Positions 1 through 8,489 of a stretch of DNA of 35,816 bases are shown piece after piece. The notes beneath the pieces were generated by a model, which saw nothing but the letters and a program-made list of their open reading frames with translations, made no database searches and was not told the origin of the DNA. The translations under genes were made by a program, and so were the position numbers. The stretch is from Chitinophaga pinensis (GTDB lineage Bacteria; Bacteroidota; Bacteroidia; Chitinophagales; LD1): contig CAMBIM010000007.1 of assembly GCA_945867505.1 (NCBI GenBank), forward strand, positions 1 through 35,816, in the 5' to 3' direction. Numbering within the stretch: position 1 is the stretch's first letter; every line of letters begins with the position of its first letter.

Positions 1-962
1 TGAACTCCATTATCATCATTACCGATGGCAACGAGAACTGCGATGGTAATCCGTGCGCAGCTTCGCAGAAGTTGTTAGACAAAAGGATTTCGCTTCGTCC
101 GTTTATTGTAGGCTTAAATGGCGGAGAAAATTTTATTGACAAACTAAAATGTATAGGCGCTGTGCTGGACACTAAAGACGAAGCATCACTTTACAACACC
201 GTGGGTGTAATTATTAAGCAAACGCTCAATACTACCACCACCCAGGTGAATTTGCTCGACCAAAACGGCAGCCCAACCATTACCAATATATCGTTTACAC
301 TTTACGACCACGCCAGCGGAAAAATTCTTTACAACTTTGTGCATACACTTAACGAAAAAGGAAATCCTGATACACTTTATCTAGACCCTGTTGGCGTTTA
401 CGATTTAGAATTGCATACCACACCCACTATTCGCAAAGACAATATTGAGTTAACCGCAGGCATACACAATATTATTGCAATAGACGTTCCTGCCGGTAAG
501 TTAAATGCAGAATGTTTGCAAGCCAATTATGCTAACAACGATGCGCAGGTTGTAGTGCGAGAAAAATCTCAGCAGCGCGGAATATTAAACGTGCAGGATT
601 TAAACTCGCCAGAAAATTATCTGCAAGGGAATTATGAGTTAGAAATTTTGACCAATCCTGAAACAGTTTCAGAAGCCGCAGTATTGGCCATGAACGAAAC
701 TAAAATGACATTGAAGAACTATGGCACAGTTTCTTTAATGGCGAGCGAAAATTTATTGACGAGTATTTATCAATGGAAAAACAGAAGATTAGAAATGGTA
801 GACCGATGGGAAATGAAAGCCAAAACCGAAAGCCGAAAACTGCAACCCGGAGAATATTGGTTGGTTTATAAAACCATTAGCAGTTATGAAAGTGAATCGA
901 CCCGCACGCAAACGTTTAAGGTAGAAGAAGGTAATGTGGTGGTTTTAAATTTGGCTAAATGA
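1..962 (+). CDS. VWA-domain secreted protein, 5' truncated
   Basis: The reading frame is open from base 3 at the window edge, so the true start lies upstream; the TTG at 72 is only the first possible start codon inside the window. Residues read before it include ITDGNENCDGNPC, the conserved Asp-containing strand of a VWA domain with its short Cys loop. Two residues after a shared LRPF strand the domain ends, and about 230 residues of beta-rich sequence follow. The same order (VWA end, LRPFVIG strand, ITLYD-like and LQPGKY/LQPGEY-like segments) occurs in the next gene, so the two are tandem paralogues. Its stop overlaps the next start as ATGA, suggesting translational coupling. The N-terminal signal and metal-binding DxSxS are outside the window. 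Role unknown; VWA domains usually mediate metal-dependent protein binding. Confidence 0.85.
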   Translation, partial: NSIIIITDGNENCDGNPCAASQKLLDKRISLRPFIVGLNGGENFIDKLKCIGAVLDTKDEASLYNTVGVIIKQTLNTTTTQVNLLDQNGSPTITNISFTLYDHASGKILYNFVHTLNEKGNPDTLYLDPVGVYDLELHTTPTIRKDNIELTAGIHNIIAIDVPAGKLNAECLQANYANNDAQVVVREKSQQRGILNVQDLNSPENYLQGNYELEILTNPETVSEAAVLAMNETKMTLKNYGTVSLMASENLLTSIYQWKNRRLEMVDRWEMKAKTESRKLQPGEYWLVYKTISSYESESTRTQTFKVEEGNVVVLNLAK

Positions 963-2365
963 AAAAACAGTTTACAGTTGGCAGTTTACAGTTGGCAACT
1001 AATACAAAGGTGTTTCTCTGTATTTTTATTGCCTACTGCTTACTGCCTACTGTCGCTTTTTCTCAAGAGCGTACCCGCATCCTCTTTCTTCTTGATGCAT
1101 CGTTGAGTATGAAAAACGAATGGAAAGGCGGGAGCAAATGGAACGTGGCAACCTCTTCGCTTTTAGAAATTGCCGACAGTATTTCAAAAATTCCGAATGT
1201 AGAAATGGGTCTGCGCGTGTTTGGCGATTTATATCCCGAGCCGGATAAAAATTGCGGAGATACCCGATTGGCAATTTCGTTCGATACCAATAACGTTTCA
1301 AAATTCAGAAGAAAGTTCGAAGAGCTACGACCAAAAGGAATTACACCTTTGGTGTATTCTATAGAAAAAGCAGCACTTGATTTTGGCGATAAGGGAACAA
1401 AAAATGTGTTGATAATAATTACCGATGGCGAAGATGCCTGCGACCGCGACCCCTGTTCAGTTGGTTTTATTTTGCAGCAGCACAATGTTATTCTTCGTCC
1501 GTTTGTTATTGGTATGAGTTTGCAGCAAAACGTTTTTGCAAAAATGAATTGCATGGGGCAACTCTTTAATACCAACGACCATGCTGAATTTTCTGATGCA
1601 CTAAATACCGCAGTGCTAGAATCTATTGCCAAAACAACTTTGCAGATAAACCTGAACGATGTTAACGGCAAACCCACCGAAACGGCTGTGAATATGACGC
1701 TTTACGATATAGAATTAAATCAACCTAAGTATAACTTCTACCATACGTTGAATGCACGAGGCTTGCCCGATACCATTTCTGTTTCCCATATGTTTAAGTA
1801 TCGCTTACAGGTGCATACTATTCCACCAATAATTAAAGATAGTATTGTGTTGCGCAGAAACACGCACAACGTTATTACTCTAAACGCACCACAAGGTTTT
1901 TTGAATTTTGTTTTGCAGGGAACAACCTCCCAGGTTCACGCCACCGACCGCATTAAATGTTTGGTGCATTTAACGGGCAAATACGAAACGCTGAATGTGC
2001 AGCGTATTAACACAAAAGAAAAATATCTGTGCGGCAATTACGACCTCGAAGTGCTGACCCTTCCGCGATTGACTGTGAAAAATGTAAAGATTGATCAAGG
2101 CAAAACCACCGATGTGCAGATTCCAACTCCGGGCATTTTGACTATTAACAAAACGTTTGAGGCGTACGGAGGGATTTTTATTGTAGAAAAGGGGGCTATG
2201 GGAAAAATCTACGAACTGCATTTGAAAGATAAACAGGAAACGCTGGCACTGCAGCCCGGCAAATACCGTTTGGTTTACCGTTCTAAGAATGCCCGAACAA
2301 TCCACACTAGTGTAGATAAAGAGTTTGAGATAGTGAGTGGCGGAAGTTTAAGTTTGAAGCTTTAA
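959..2365 (+). CDS. Secreted VWA-domain protein
   Basis: 468 residues. A signal peptide ends near AFSQ (residue 35). The VWA domain follows with a complete metal-ion-dependent adhesion site: DASLS (residues 46-50), a Thr near 128 in KGITPL, and Asp near 156 in ITDGEDAC. The ITDGEDACDRDPC segment is typical of bacterial ChlD-like VWA proteins with a disulfide-prone loop. The C-terminal ~250 residues are beta-rich repeats matching the upstream paralogue and ending in LQPGKYRLVYR. No T9SS sorting domain is visible. The start at 959 overlaps the previous stop by 4 bp. Codons 4-15 are built from a 7-bp tandem repeat (968-995), and the signal-peptide core is encoded by another (1029-1056). Likely a periplasmic or surface adhesion/assembly protein; the partner is unknown. 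Confidence 0.88.
   Translation: MKKQFTVGSLQLATNTKVFLCIFIAYCLLPTVAFSQERTRILFLLDASLSMKNEWKGGSKWNVATSSLLEIADSISKIPNVEMGLRVFGDLYPEPDKNCGDTRLAISFDTNNVSKFRRKFEELRPKGITPLVYSIEKAALDFGDKGTKNVLIIITDGEDACDRDPCSVGFILQQHNVILRPFVIGMSLQQNVFAKMNCMGQLFNTNDHAEFSDALNTAVLESIAKTTLQINLNDVNGKPTETAVNMTLYDIELNQPKYNFYHTLNARGLPDTISVSHMFKYRLQVHTIPPIIKDSIVLRRNTHNVITLNAPQGFLNFVLQGTTSQVHATDRIKCLVHLTGKYETLNVQRINTKEKYLCGNYDLEVLTLPRLTVKNVKIDQGKTTDVQIPTPGILTINKTFEAYGGIFIVEKGAMGKIYELHLKDKQETLALQPGKYRLVYRSKNARTIHTSVDKEFEIVSGGSLSLKL
968..995. repeat. Heptamer-period repeat after the VWA start codon
   Basis: CAGTTTA-CAGTTGG-CAGTTTA-CAGTTGG: an exact 14-bp duplication (968-981 and 982-995), made of two 7-bp units. It starts nine bases after ATG 959. 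Confidence 0.85.
1029..1056. repeat. Heptamer-period repeat in the VWA signal peptide
   Basis: TTGCCTA-CTGCTTA-CTGCCTA-CTGTCGC, four units, encoding IAYCLLPTVA of the signal peptide. Confidence 0.8.
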
Positions 2366-2389
2366 ATCACTGGCCTAAATTCTTCCAAG

Positions 2390-3376
2390 ATGGCTTCAAC
2401 ACAAACACAAAAGGAAATGACCTTAGCAGATTTCGTTTCAACAGGAAAGAAAGACACCCGTTCTGGTTTTGGAGCAGGCATTTTAGAAGCAGGCAGAAAA
2501 AATGCAAATGTGGTAGCCCTTTGTGCCGACCTTGTAGGCTCTCTTAAACTGGAGGATTTTATTAAAGAATTTCCTGAACGCTTTGTGCAAACCGGTGTGG
2601 CGGAAGCCAACATGATTGGCATTGCGGCCGGTATGACCATTGGCGGCAAAATTCCTTTTGCTACAACCTTCGCCAACTTTGCTACCGGTAGAGTTTATGA
2701 TCAAATTCGTCAGAGTGTGGCGTATAGCGGAAAGAATGTAAAGATTGCTGCATCACACGCGGGGCTTACACTTGGTGAGGATGGAGCTACGCATCAAATT
2801 TTAGAAGACATTGGTTTAATGCAAATGCTGCCGGGAATGGTGGTTATCAATCCGTGCGATTACACCCAAACCAAAGAAGCAACTCTTGCAGCGGCAGAAT
2901 ATGTTGGTCCGGTTTATCTGCGCTTTGGCAGACCTGCATGGCCTATTTTTATGCCCGAAGGAAGTTTTAAACTGGGTAAGGCAATTTTGATGAACGAAGG
3001 AAAAGATGTAACCATTTTTGCCACCGGTCATTTGGTTTGGAAGGCAGTGGAAGCCGCTAAACAATTAGAGGCGGAAGGTCTTTCTGTGGAGCTGATAAAC
3101 ATTCACACCATAAAACCTTTGGATGCCGAAGCAGTTTTAAAGTCAGTTTCGAAAACTAAATGCGCTGTAGTTTGCGAAGAGCATAACCGCATTGGCGGAC
3201 TTGGTTCCGCTATTGCATCTTTGCTTGCGCAAGAACTGCCAACTCCTTTAGAATATGTAGCCGTGAACGATTCGTTTGGCGAAAGCGGAACACCTGACCA
3301 ATTGCTGGCTAAGTATGGTTTAGATACACCGGATGTGGTTGCTGCAGTTAAGAAAGTTGTTGCCCGCAAAAAATAG
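2390..3376 (+). CDS. Transketolase, C-terminal subunit
   Basis: 328 residues matching the pyrimidine-binding and C-terminal domains of transketolase. Visible motifs are GVAEANMIGIAAGM, with the Glu that activates thiamine diphosphate, then ATTFANFATGR, HAGLTLGEDGATHQ, VYLRFGRPAWP and the C-terminal domain segment VVCEEHNRIGGLGSA. Many bacteria encode transketolase as two polypeptides, with this half holding the Glu and the other binding the diphosphate. Together they transfer two-carbon units in the non-oxidative pentose phosphate pathway. The N-terminal partner is normally next door; here the upstream neighbour is a VWA protein and no such half appears in the window. A short gap of 24 bases separates it from the VWA gene. 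A DXPS-like or pyruvate dehydrogenase-beta reading is less likely given length and motifs. Confidence 0.9.
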   Translation: MASTQTQKEMTLADFVSTGKKDTRSGFGAGILEAGRKNANVVALCADLVGSLKLEDFIKEFPERFVQTGVAEANMIGIAAGMTIGGKIPFATTFANFATGRVYDQIRQSVAYSGKNVKIAASHAGLTLGEDGATHQILEDIGLMQMLPGMVVINPCDYTQTKEATLAAAEYVGPVYLRFGRPAWPIFMPEGSFKLGKAILMNEGKDVTIFATGHLVWKAVEAAKQLEAEGLSVELINIHTIKPLDAEAVLKSVSKTKCAVVCEEHNRIGGLGSAIASLLAQELPTPLEYVAVNDSFGESGTPDQLLAKYGLDTPDVVAAVKKVVARKK

Positions 3377-3391
3377 ATTGCATTTAAACCT

Positions 3392-3424
3392 TTTGTTAAA
3401 TTGTCTGTCAGAAGCGTAACCTTA
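3392..3424 (+). promoter_or_regulatory. Candidate promoter of the ECF sigma gene
   Basis: TTTG at 3392-3395 and TAACCTTA at 3417-3424 are separated by 21 bases, close to the Bacteroidota pattern but with a weak -7 box. AACCTTTTG upstream and AACCTTATA downstream are near direct repeats, which could instead be boxes for an autoregulating ECF factor. The start codon lies only six bases after the -7 box, so the transcript would be nearly leaderless. Confidence 0.35.
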
Positions 3425-3429
3425 TACCC

Positions 3430-3996
3430 ATGACAGATAGAAAAATTCTTGACCTTTTTCATTCAGGCTCTGGTAAAGAGCGCGCGTTTACTTTGCTTAT
3501 TGAGCAATATCAGCAAAAAATTTATTGGCACATCCGCAGAATGGTGCAAGACCATGACGATGCCAACGATGTAATGCAAAACGTTTTTATTAAAGTATGG
3601 AATGCGCTCGAAAATTTCCGTGCCGATTCGCAGTTGTTTACCTGGTTGTATCGCATTGCTACGAACGAAACTATCTCGTTTATTAATTCAAGAAATAAAA
3701 AGGCTACTATCAGTTTTGATGGCGCTGATAGTGATGATGACGAGAATAATTATTCGCCATCCAATTATTTGAAAGGCGATGCGCAACCGATAGACGGGGA
3801 GAGTATTGAAGCACGTTTGCAAAAAGCAATTGAGAGTTTGCCCGACAAACAAAAGATGGTTTTCAATCTGCGCTATTACGATGAAATGCCTTACGAGCAA
3901 ATGAGCGAAGTGCTGGGCACCAGCGAAGGTGCGTTGAAGGCAAGCTATCACCATGCCGCGCAGAAGATTGAAAAATATTTACTGGGGCAAGATTAA
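3430..3996 (+). CDS. ECF-type RNA polymerase sigma factor
   Basis: 188 residues with the two ECF domains. Region 2 spans about residues 20-95 (EQYQQKIYWHIRRMV, DANDVMQNVFIKVWNAL, FRADSQLFTWLYRIATN). Region 4 spans about 135-185 (SLPDKQKMVFNLRYYDEMPY, then a helix-turn-helix LGTSEGALKASYHHAAQKI). A polar linker of about 40 residues rich in Asp/Asn separates them. It directs RNA polymerase to a specific regulon, usually held inactive by a membrane anti-sigma factor. The next gene encodes a one-pass membrane protein starting 38 bases downstream, and a CpxP/Spy-like protein follows, which suggests an envelope-stress module. The regulon is not known from the sequence. Confidence 0.93.
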   Translation: MTDRKILDLFHSGSGKERAFTLLIEQYQQKIYWHIRRMVQDHDDANDVMQNVFIKVWNALENFRADSQLFTWLYRIATNETISFINSRNKKATISFDGADSDDDENNYSPSNYLKGDAQPIDGESIEARLQKAIESLPDKQKMVFNLRYYDEMPYEQMSEVLGTSEGALKASYHHAAQKIEKYLLGQD

Positions 3997-4034
3997 ACTT
4001 TGATAAACACCGAACGTCAGACCGAAGCAAAACA

Positions 4035-4790
4035 ATGAAACCAAGCGAAACTATAGTAACGGAATTAAAGGAGATAGCACCGATGCTGTCTAAATTGGAG
4101 AAGAGAAATTTCTACTCGGTTCCCGAAAACTATTTCGTGAATTTTAAGAGCGAAATGTTAAAGCAAGTAAAGTTGAGCGGAGTAGAACAGGAATTGAAAT
4201 CTATTGCTCCCGCGTTATTGAAAGTTAAAATGCAAAGCGCAGTAGAAGTTCCCTATAATTATTTTAATTCCTTCTCTAGCGATTTAATGAAGAAGATTCG
4301 TGCAAATGAAGTGGCTGTTGAATTGAAAGAAATTGCACCAACACTTTCTGAAGCAGGAAAAATAAATCACCTAGAAGTTCCGACCAATTATTTCAATGCA
4401 TTCCCAGAACAAATGATGAAACGTATTGTTGTGGAACATAACACGAAGGAAGTTTCAGCAACTCAACGATGGTTAGAGGCATTAAACAATGTGATTGAAA
4501 ACATTTCTGTTGTTGTTTTCAGACCCAAGTATTCCTTTGCTTTTGCCGGTGTGGCTTCTATACTAATTGTTGCATCAATGCTGTTTACACATGTACAAGA
4601 ACAATGTGCCGATGTAGATTGCAAAATGGCAATGCTCTCCAACGAGGAACTGAATACGTATTTAGATAGCGGAACTGATGAAGAAATTTTTGAGACAGAG
4701 TTTAACACTAAGCAAACCAGCGAACAAGCCATTGAAAACGTATTGAGCAACGTAAGCGATGAAGAATTGAATAATGCCTTAGCAAACTAA
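4035..4790 (+). CDS. One-pass membrane protein with triplicated motif, candidate anti-sigma
   Basis: 251 residues, family not recognised. The N-terminal part holds three copies of a ~37-residue unit: residues ~10-46, 53-89 and 97-131. Each has ELK(E/S)IAP, then VPxNYF, then a basic helix. One hydrophobic segment (about 167-186) crosses the membrane. The C-terminal ~65 residues are acidic with two Cys (191 and 196) and a repeated SNEEL/SDEEL element. Orientation is inferred as repeats in the cytoplasm and tail outside. VPxxYF-type motifs are common in Bacteroidota proteins encoded next to ECF sigma factors. Position just after the sigma gene makes an anti-sigma or sigma-modulating role plausible, but no classical zinc-binding anti-sigma motif is visible. 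Confidence 0.75.
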   Translation: MKPSETIVTELKEIAPMLSKLEKRNFYSVPENYFVNFKSEMLKQVKLSGVEQELKSIAPALLKVKMQSAVEVPYNYFNSFSSDLMKKIRANEVAVELKEIAPTLSEAGKINHLEVPTNYFNAFPEQMMKRIVVEHNTKEVSATQRWLEALNNVIENISVVVFRPKYSFAFAGVASILIVASMLFTHVQEQCADVDCKMAMLSNEELNTYLDSGTDEEIFETEFNTKQTSEQAIENVLSNVSDEELNNALAN

Positions 4791-4800
4791 AACAATAAAA

Positions 4801-5274
4801 ATGAGAACAATGAAAAACATAATGACAGTTGCTATATTATTAGCAGTGATTTTTGCCGCAAACGCGCAGGCTCCACAACAACCGCTACGCGAGCCAGGCG
4901 GTAAAGGGGAGAAAATTGAAGCCCTGCGTATAGCTTTTATTTCGCAGCAATTAAACCTTACACCGCCAGAAGCGCAAAAGTTTTGGCCGGTTTACAATCA
5001 GTTTAATGGCGATATGAAAACGCTACGTCAAAACTTTAAGATGGATGCAAACGGACAATTAACTGCTGACCAGCAATTAGATTTTGAGCAGAAGAAGTTG
5101 GATTTAAAGAAGAAATATAAAAGCCAATATGAGGCCGCTATTGGAAAAGATAAAGTTAACCAGTTGTATAATTTAGAAAAGCAGTTTCATGATAAGTTGA
5201 AAGAAATGCGCGACCAACGCCAACAAAACGGAAACGGGCAGCACGGTGGAGGAAAGCAAGGGGGAAGATTTTAA
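4801..5274 (+). CDS. CpxP/Spy-like small periplasmic protein
   Basis: 157 residues. A signal peptide ends around NAQA (residues 20-23). The mature part is alpha-helical and charged, with LRIAFISQQLNLTPPEAQKF followed by WPVYNQF, the LTxxEAxxFWPVYN-type helix of the Bacteroidota proteins labelled sensors of ECF sigma factors, related in style to CpxP/Spy/ZraP. The tail is rich in Gln, Gly and His (residues ~140-157). Its start is 10 bases after the membrane protein and it ends before a strong terminator, so sigma factor, membrane protein and this protein form one unit. Likely role: periplasmic chaperone or stress sensor feeding the sigma system. Two in-frame ATGs (4801, 4810) are possible starts. 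Confidence 0.75.
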   Translation: MRTMKNIMTVAILLAVIFAANAQAPQQPLREPGGKGEKIEALRIAFISQQLNLTPPEAQKFWPVYNQFNGDMKTLRQNFKMDANGQLTADQQLDFEQKKLDLKKKYKSQYEAAIGKDKVNQLYNLEKQFHDKLKEMRDQRQQNGNGQHGGGKQGGRF

Positions 5275-5293
5275 TTGATGGAAGTTTTAAAAT

Positions 5294-5339
5294 AAAAAGG
5301 GCGTTCCGCAATTCTGCAGAACGCCCTTTTTATTTTTTT
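5294..5339 (+). terminator. Rho-independent terminator
   Basis: AAAAAGGGCGTTC (5294-5306) pairs perfectly with GAACGCCCTTTTT (5319-5331) over 13 bp with a 12-base loop, followed by a T-rich run. It closes the sigma factor operon. Confidence 0.9.
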
Positions 5340-5346
5340 CAAATCG

Positions 5347-5376
5347 TTGGCAATTCATCATTAGCTTTTACATTCG
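5347..5376 (+). promoter_or_regulatory. Candidate fumC promoter
   Basis: TTGG (5347-5350) and TACATTCG (5369-5376) with an 18-base spacer resemble the Bacteroidota -33/-7 pattern, placed about 20 bases before the fumC start and after the previous terminator. Confidence 0.5.
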
Positions 5377-5396
5377 CCCTCGCTAAAACAAAATAA

Positions 5397-6800
5397 ATGG
5401 CTGAATTCAGAAAAGAAAAAGATACGATGGGAATTGTAGAAGTTCCCGCTAATGTTTATTGGGGCGCCCAAACACAACGCTCTATAGAGAATTTTCAAAT
5501 AGCGCAGGATATAAATAGAATGCCGAAAGAAATTATTGGCGCGTTTGCTTATCTTAAAAAAGCTGCTGCGCTTACCAATTTTGATGCCGGTGTTTTAGAA
5601 AAATCTAAAGCAGAAATTATTGGCACAGTGTGCGATGAAATTCTTGCAGGTAAATTAGATGACCAGTTTCCGCTTGTAGTTTGGCAAACCGGTTCGGGCA
5701 CGCAAAGTAATATGAACGTAAACGAAGTGGTAGCTTACCGTGCTCACGTTTTGCTTGGCGGAAGTTTATTAGATGAAAAAAAGCAATTGAACCCGAACGA
5801 TGATGTCAACAAATCACAATCGAGCAACGATACTTTCCCCACGGCCATGCACATTGCGGCGTATAAAATTTTAATGGAGGTAACTCTACCAGGAATTAAA
5901 AAACTGCGTGACACGCTTGCCTTAAAATCGAAAGAGTTTATGGGTGTTGTTAAAATCGGTAGAACGCACTTGATGGATGCTACTCCGCTCACACTTGGTC
6001 AGGAAATTTCGGGTTACGTATCGCAACTTAACCACGGTATAAAAGCAGTTGAAAACACACTTTCGCATTTATCAGAACTTGCTCTTGGCGGAACAGCTGT
6101 TGGAACAGGAATTAATACACCACCTAATTATGATGTAAACGTAGCTAAGCATATTGCTACTCTTACAGGTCTGCCATTTATTACTGCAGAAAATAAATTT
6201 GAAGCGTTGGCGGCTCATGATGCCATTGTAGAAGCGCATGGTGCATTAAAAACGGTTGCTTGCTCGCTTATGAAAATTGCGAACGATATTCGTTTGCTTT
6301 CAAGCGGTCCGCGTTGCGGTATTGGTGAGCTTTTTATTCCAGATAACGAACCGGGTTCATCTATTATGCCGGGCAAAGTAAATCCAACCCAATGCGAAGC
6401 CATGACCATGGTAGCTGCGCAAGTTTTGGGTAACGATGTTGCCATTAACATTGGTGGAGCAACCGGCCATTTCGAATTGAATGTTTTTAAACCGGTAATG
6501 ATTTACAACTTCCTACATAGTGCGCGTTTGATTGGCGATGTATGTGTTTCCTTCAACGATAAATGTGCAATAGGAATAAAACCAATTGAAGAAAATATTA
6601 AGAACAACTTAAATAACTCGTTGATGCTGGTAACGGCACTCAACACAAAAATTGGTTATTATAAAGCAGCCGAAATTGCTCAAACAGCCCACAAAAACGG
6701 AAAGACTTTAAAGCAAACAGCTGTTGACTTAGGCTACCTAACAGCCGAAGAATTTGACCAATGGGTTGACCCTAAAACAATGGTTGGTAATTTGAACTGA
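5397..6800 (+). CDS. fumC: Class II fumarate hydratase
   Basis: 467 residues, the usual length for iron-independent fumarase. It converts fumarate to L-malate in the TCA cycle as a cytosolic homotetramer. Visible family motifs are [14 protein letters not shown] near the N terminus, [43 protein letters not shown] and the superfamily signature [11 protein letters not shown] near residue 320. Aspartase and argininosuccinate lyase share the fold, but the GTQSNMN and HLMDATP segments fit fumarase. It follows a terminator and has its own candidate promoter. No terminator is visible after it, so read-through into the T9SS gene 34 bases downstream is possible. Confidence 0.96.
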   Translation: MAEFRKEKDTMGIVEVPANVYWGAQTQRSIENFQIAQDINRMPKEIIGAFAYLKKAAALTNFDAGVLEKSKAEIIGTVCDEILAGKLDDQFPLVVWQTGSGTQSNMNVNEVVAYRAHVLLGGSLLDEKKQLNPNDDVNKSQSSNDTFPTAMHIAAYKILMEVTLPGIKKLRDTLALKSKEFMGVVKIGRTHLMDATPLTLGQEISGYVSQLNHGIKAVENTLSHLSELALGGTAVGTGINTPPNYDVNVAKHIATLTGLPFITAENKFEALAAHDAIVEAHGALKTVACSLMKIANDIRLLSSGPRCGIGELFIPDNEPGSSIMPGKVNPTQCEAMTMVAAQVLGNDVAINIGGATGHFELNVFKPVMIYNFLHSARLIGDVCVSFNDKCAIGIKPIEENIKNNLNNSLMLVTALNTKIGYYKAAEIAQTAHKNGKTLKQTAVDLGYLTAEEFDQWVDPKTMVGNLN

Positions 6801-6834
6801 ATTAGTTTTATACATTCACGCCACAAAAATTAAC

Positions 6835-7647
6835 ATGAAAAAACTTTACTTCTTTATCACATCAGTGCTTTTTAGCATTCAAACAATTTTTGCAGCAGGC
6901 TGCACCATTGATTCTACTAACACACAATTTTTTTCTCCAAGGCCAGACAGTATTCCTTGTATTGAAAGAGGCGTGGCTTACACACAAATAATTCAAATTA
7001 ATATTCCTAGCTCAATTGATATAGGACCCTTTGTAGGTTTCCCTGCGGGCATAATTATTCTAACTGTTGACTCCATGCAAATTGATTCATTAACAGGTTT
7101 CCCAACAGGATTATTATACGAGCTAAATCCGGCATCTGGTCATTTTTTAGGTGGCGATAATGGATGTTCTCAAGTTTCTGGAACTACCAATGACCCCACA
7201 GGAAATTATCCATTGAGTGTTAATGGAACAATTTCAGTAAGTGGTATTCCCGGAGGCTTCGGCTTTCCACCAGATACTACCTTTGATTTAGCGCAAGCGC
7301 AAGGTATGTCGGGCATGTTTAACTTATCTGTAGATGTGATTAATACTGGAGATGTTTGTCGCCCAAGTACTAGTATTCGCGATTTTAATGCAGAGTTAAA
7401 TTCGCTTGTTCAGGTTTATCCAAACCCAAACAATGGAGTTTTTGATTTACGTTTAAATGCTGGCAGAAGAATAAATGGCGAAGTTGTAATTGTGGATGTT
7501 ACCGGAAGAAGCGTTTATTCGCAGCCGCTTGATGTGGTTGGTTTATACAATACGACTATCAATCTTTCGCAATTTGGCAAAGGGCTTTACACCGTTCAAA
7601 TTAGAACTTCAGAAGGCTTTGCATCAAAAAGCATTTCAATTGAATAA
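6835..7647 (+). CDS. T9SS-sorted secreted protein, copy 1
   Basis: 270 residues. A signal peptide of about 21 residues ends at FAAG. The central region, about 170 residues with paired Cys, has no recognised domain. From about residue 192 a type A T9SS sorting domain begins (VQVYPNPNNGVFDLRL) and continues through IVDVTGRSVY and GKGLYTVQIRT to the C terminus KSISIE. Type A domains direct transport through the outer membrane and anchoring to surface A-LPS or release. The next gene is a paralogue sharing the N-terminal CTID motif, a GTTN-NYP motif in the middle and nearly the whole sorting domain. Function of the exported part unknown. Confidence 0.88.
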   Translation: MKKLYFFITSVLFSIQTIFAAGCTIDSTNTQFFSPRPDSIPCIERGVAYTQIIQINIPSSIDIGPFVGFPAGIIILTVDSMQIDSLTGFPTGLLYELNPASGHFLGGDNGCSQVSGTTNDPTGNYPLSVNGTISVSGIPGGFGFPPDTTFDLAQAQGMSGMFNLSVDVINTGDVCRPSTSIRDFNAELNSLVQVYPNPNNGVFDLRLNAGRRINGEVVIVDVTGRSVYSQPLDVVGLYNTTINLSQFGKGLYTVQIRTSEGFASKSISIE

Positions 7648-7698
7648 TCTTACTTATTTTTAAACTTCATTAAACATAAAAACAACCAAAAACAGAAA

Positions 7699-8484
7699 AT
7701 GAAAAAAATCTACTCTTTGCTGGCTTCAGTGCTTTTTGCCTTTGCCGCACACGCTCAATGCACTATTGACCAAAACAACACAGATTTGTTTAACCCAAAC
7801 CCAAATAACGTACCATGTGCGCAAGTAGGAACGGCTTACAACCAAACTTTGCAATTTTATATTCCTGTATCCAGAGATATTACTGTTGTGGGTCAAAGTG
7901 TTACTGTTTTTATTGATTCAGTCGTTCTTAATACCGTTACAGGCTTACCTGCTGGATTAAACTGGACAGCAAATCCGGTTGGGCCTCTTTATTTACCAGA
8001 TACTCACGGTTGTGGTCAAACTGTTGGAACTACAAACGCTGCTCCGGGTAACTATCCTATTTCTTTTGACGGACGAGTTTACATGAACGGCTCTTTGTTT
8101 GGCTTTACCGTAGATACTTCATTTACTCTCGATCAACTAATACAACAGGAATACGGAAAAACATTCTCGATTGATGTGGTTGCACAAGGTGCATCTTGCA
8201 CTCCAACAGGAATCAATAATTTCAATGCTGCTTTAAACGCTGCTTTGTCAGTTTACCCTAACCCAAGCAACGGAAACTTTGAAGTTAGATTAAACGCTGC
8301 CAGCCGTGTAAACGGAACATTGAATATTGTAGATGTAACCGGAAGAATTGTTTACACGCAACCATTAGATGTAGTAGGTTTATACAACACAAGCGTTGAT
8401 TTAACTACTTTCTCTAAAGGTCTTTATACCGTTCAATTAAGAACGGCTAACGGTGTAGCTTCTAAGAGTATTTCGGTAGAGTAA
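7699..8484 (+). CDS. T9SS-sorted secreted protein, copy 2
   Basis: 261 residues with a signal peptide ending at AHAQ (about residue 19). Its layout matches the preceding gene: CTID right after cleavage, a PC-x-x-x-GTAY segment, VGTTNAAPGNYP in the middle, and a T9SS type A sorting domain from about residue 183 (VYPNPSNGNFEVRL to KSISVE). The sorting domain is far better conserved between the two copies than the middle, which fits tandem duplication followed by divergence of the cargo part. A 51-base gap separates the copies. A strong hairpin lies downstream. Cargo function unknown. Confidence 0.88.
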   Translation: MKKIYSLLASVLFAFAAHAQCTIDQNNTDLFNPNPNNVPCAQVGTAYNQTLQFYIPVSRDITVVGQSVTVFIDSVVLNTVTGLPAGLNWTANPVGPLYLPDTHGCGQTVGTTNAAPGNYPISFDGRVYMNGSLFGFTVDTSFTLDQLIQQEYGKTFSIDVVAQGASCTPTGINNFNAALNAALSVYPNPSNGNFEVRLNAASRVNGTLNIVDVTGRIVYTQPLDVVGLYNTSVDLTTFSKGLYTVQLRTANGVASKSISVE

Positions 8485-8489
8485 CAATA

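Noticed and set aside
1063-1677. 204-codon frame antisense to the VWA gene
   Set aside because: It lies wholly opposite a well-supported gene with signal peptide and metal site, and its translation is Ser/Phe-rich without motifs.
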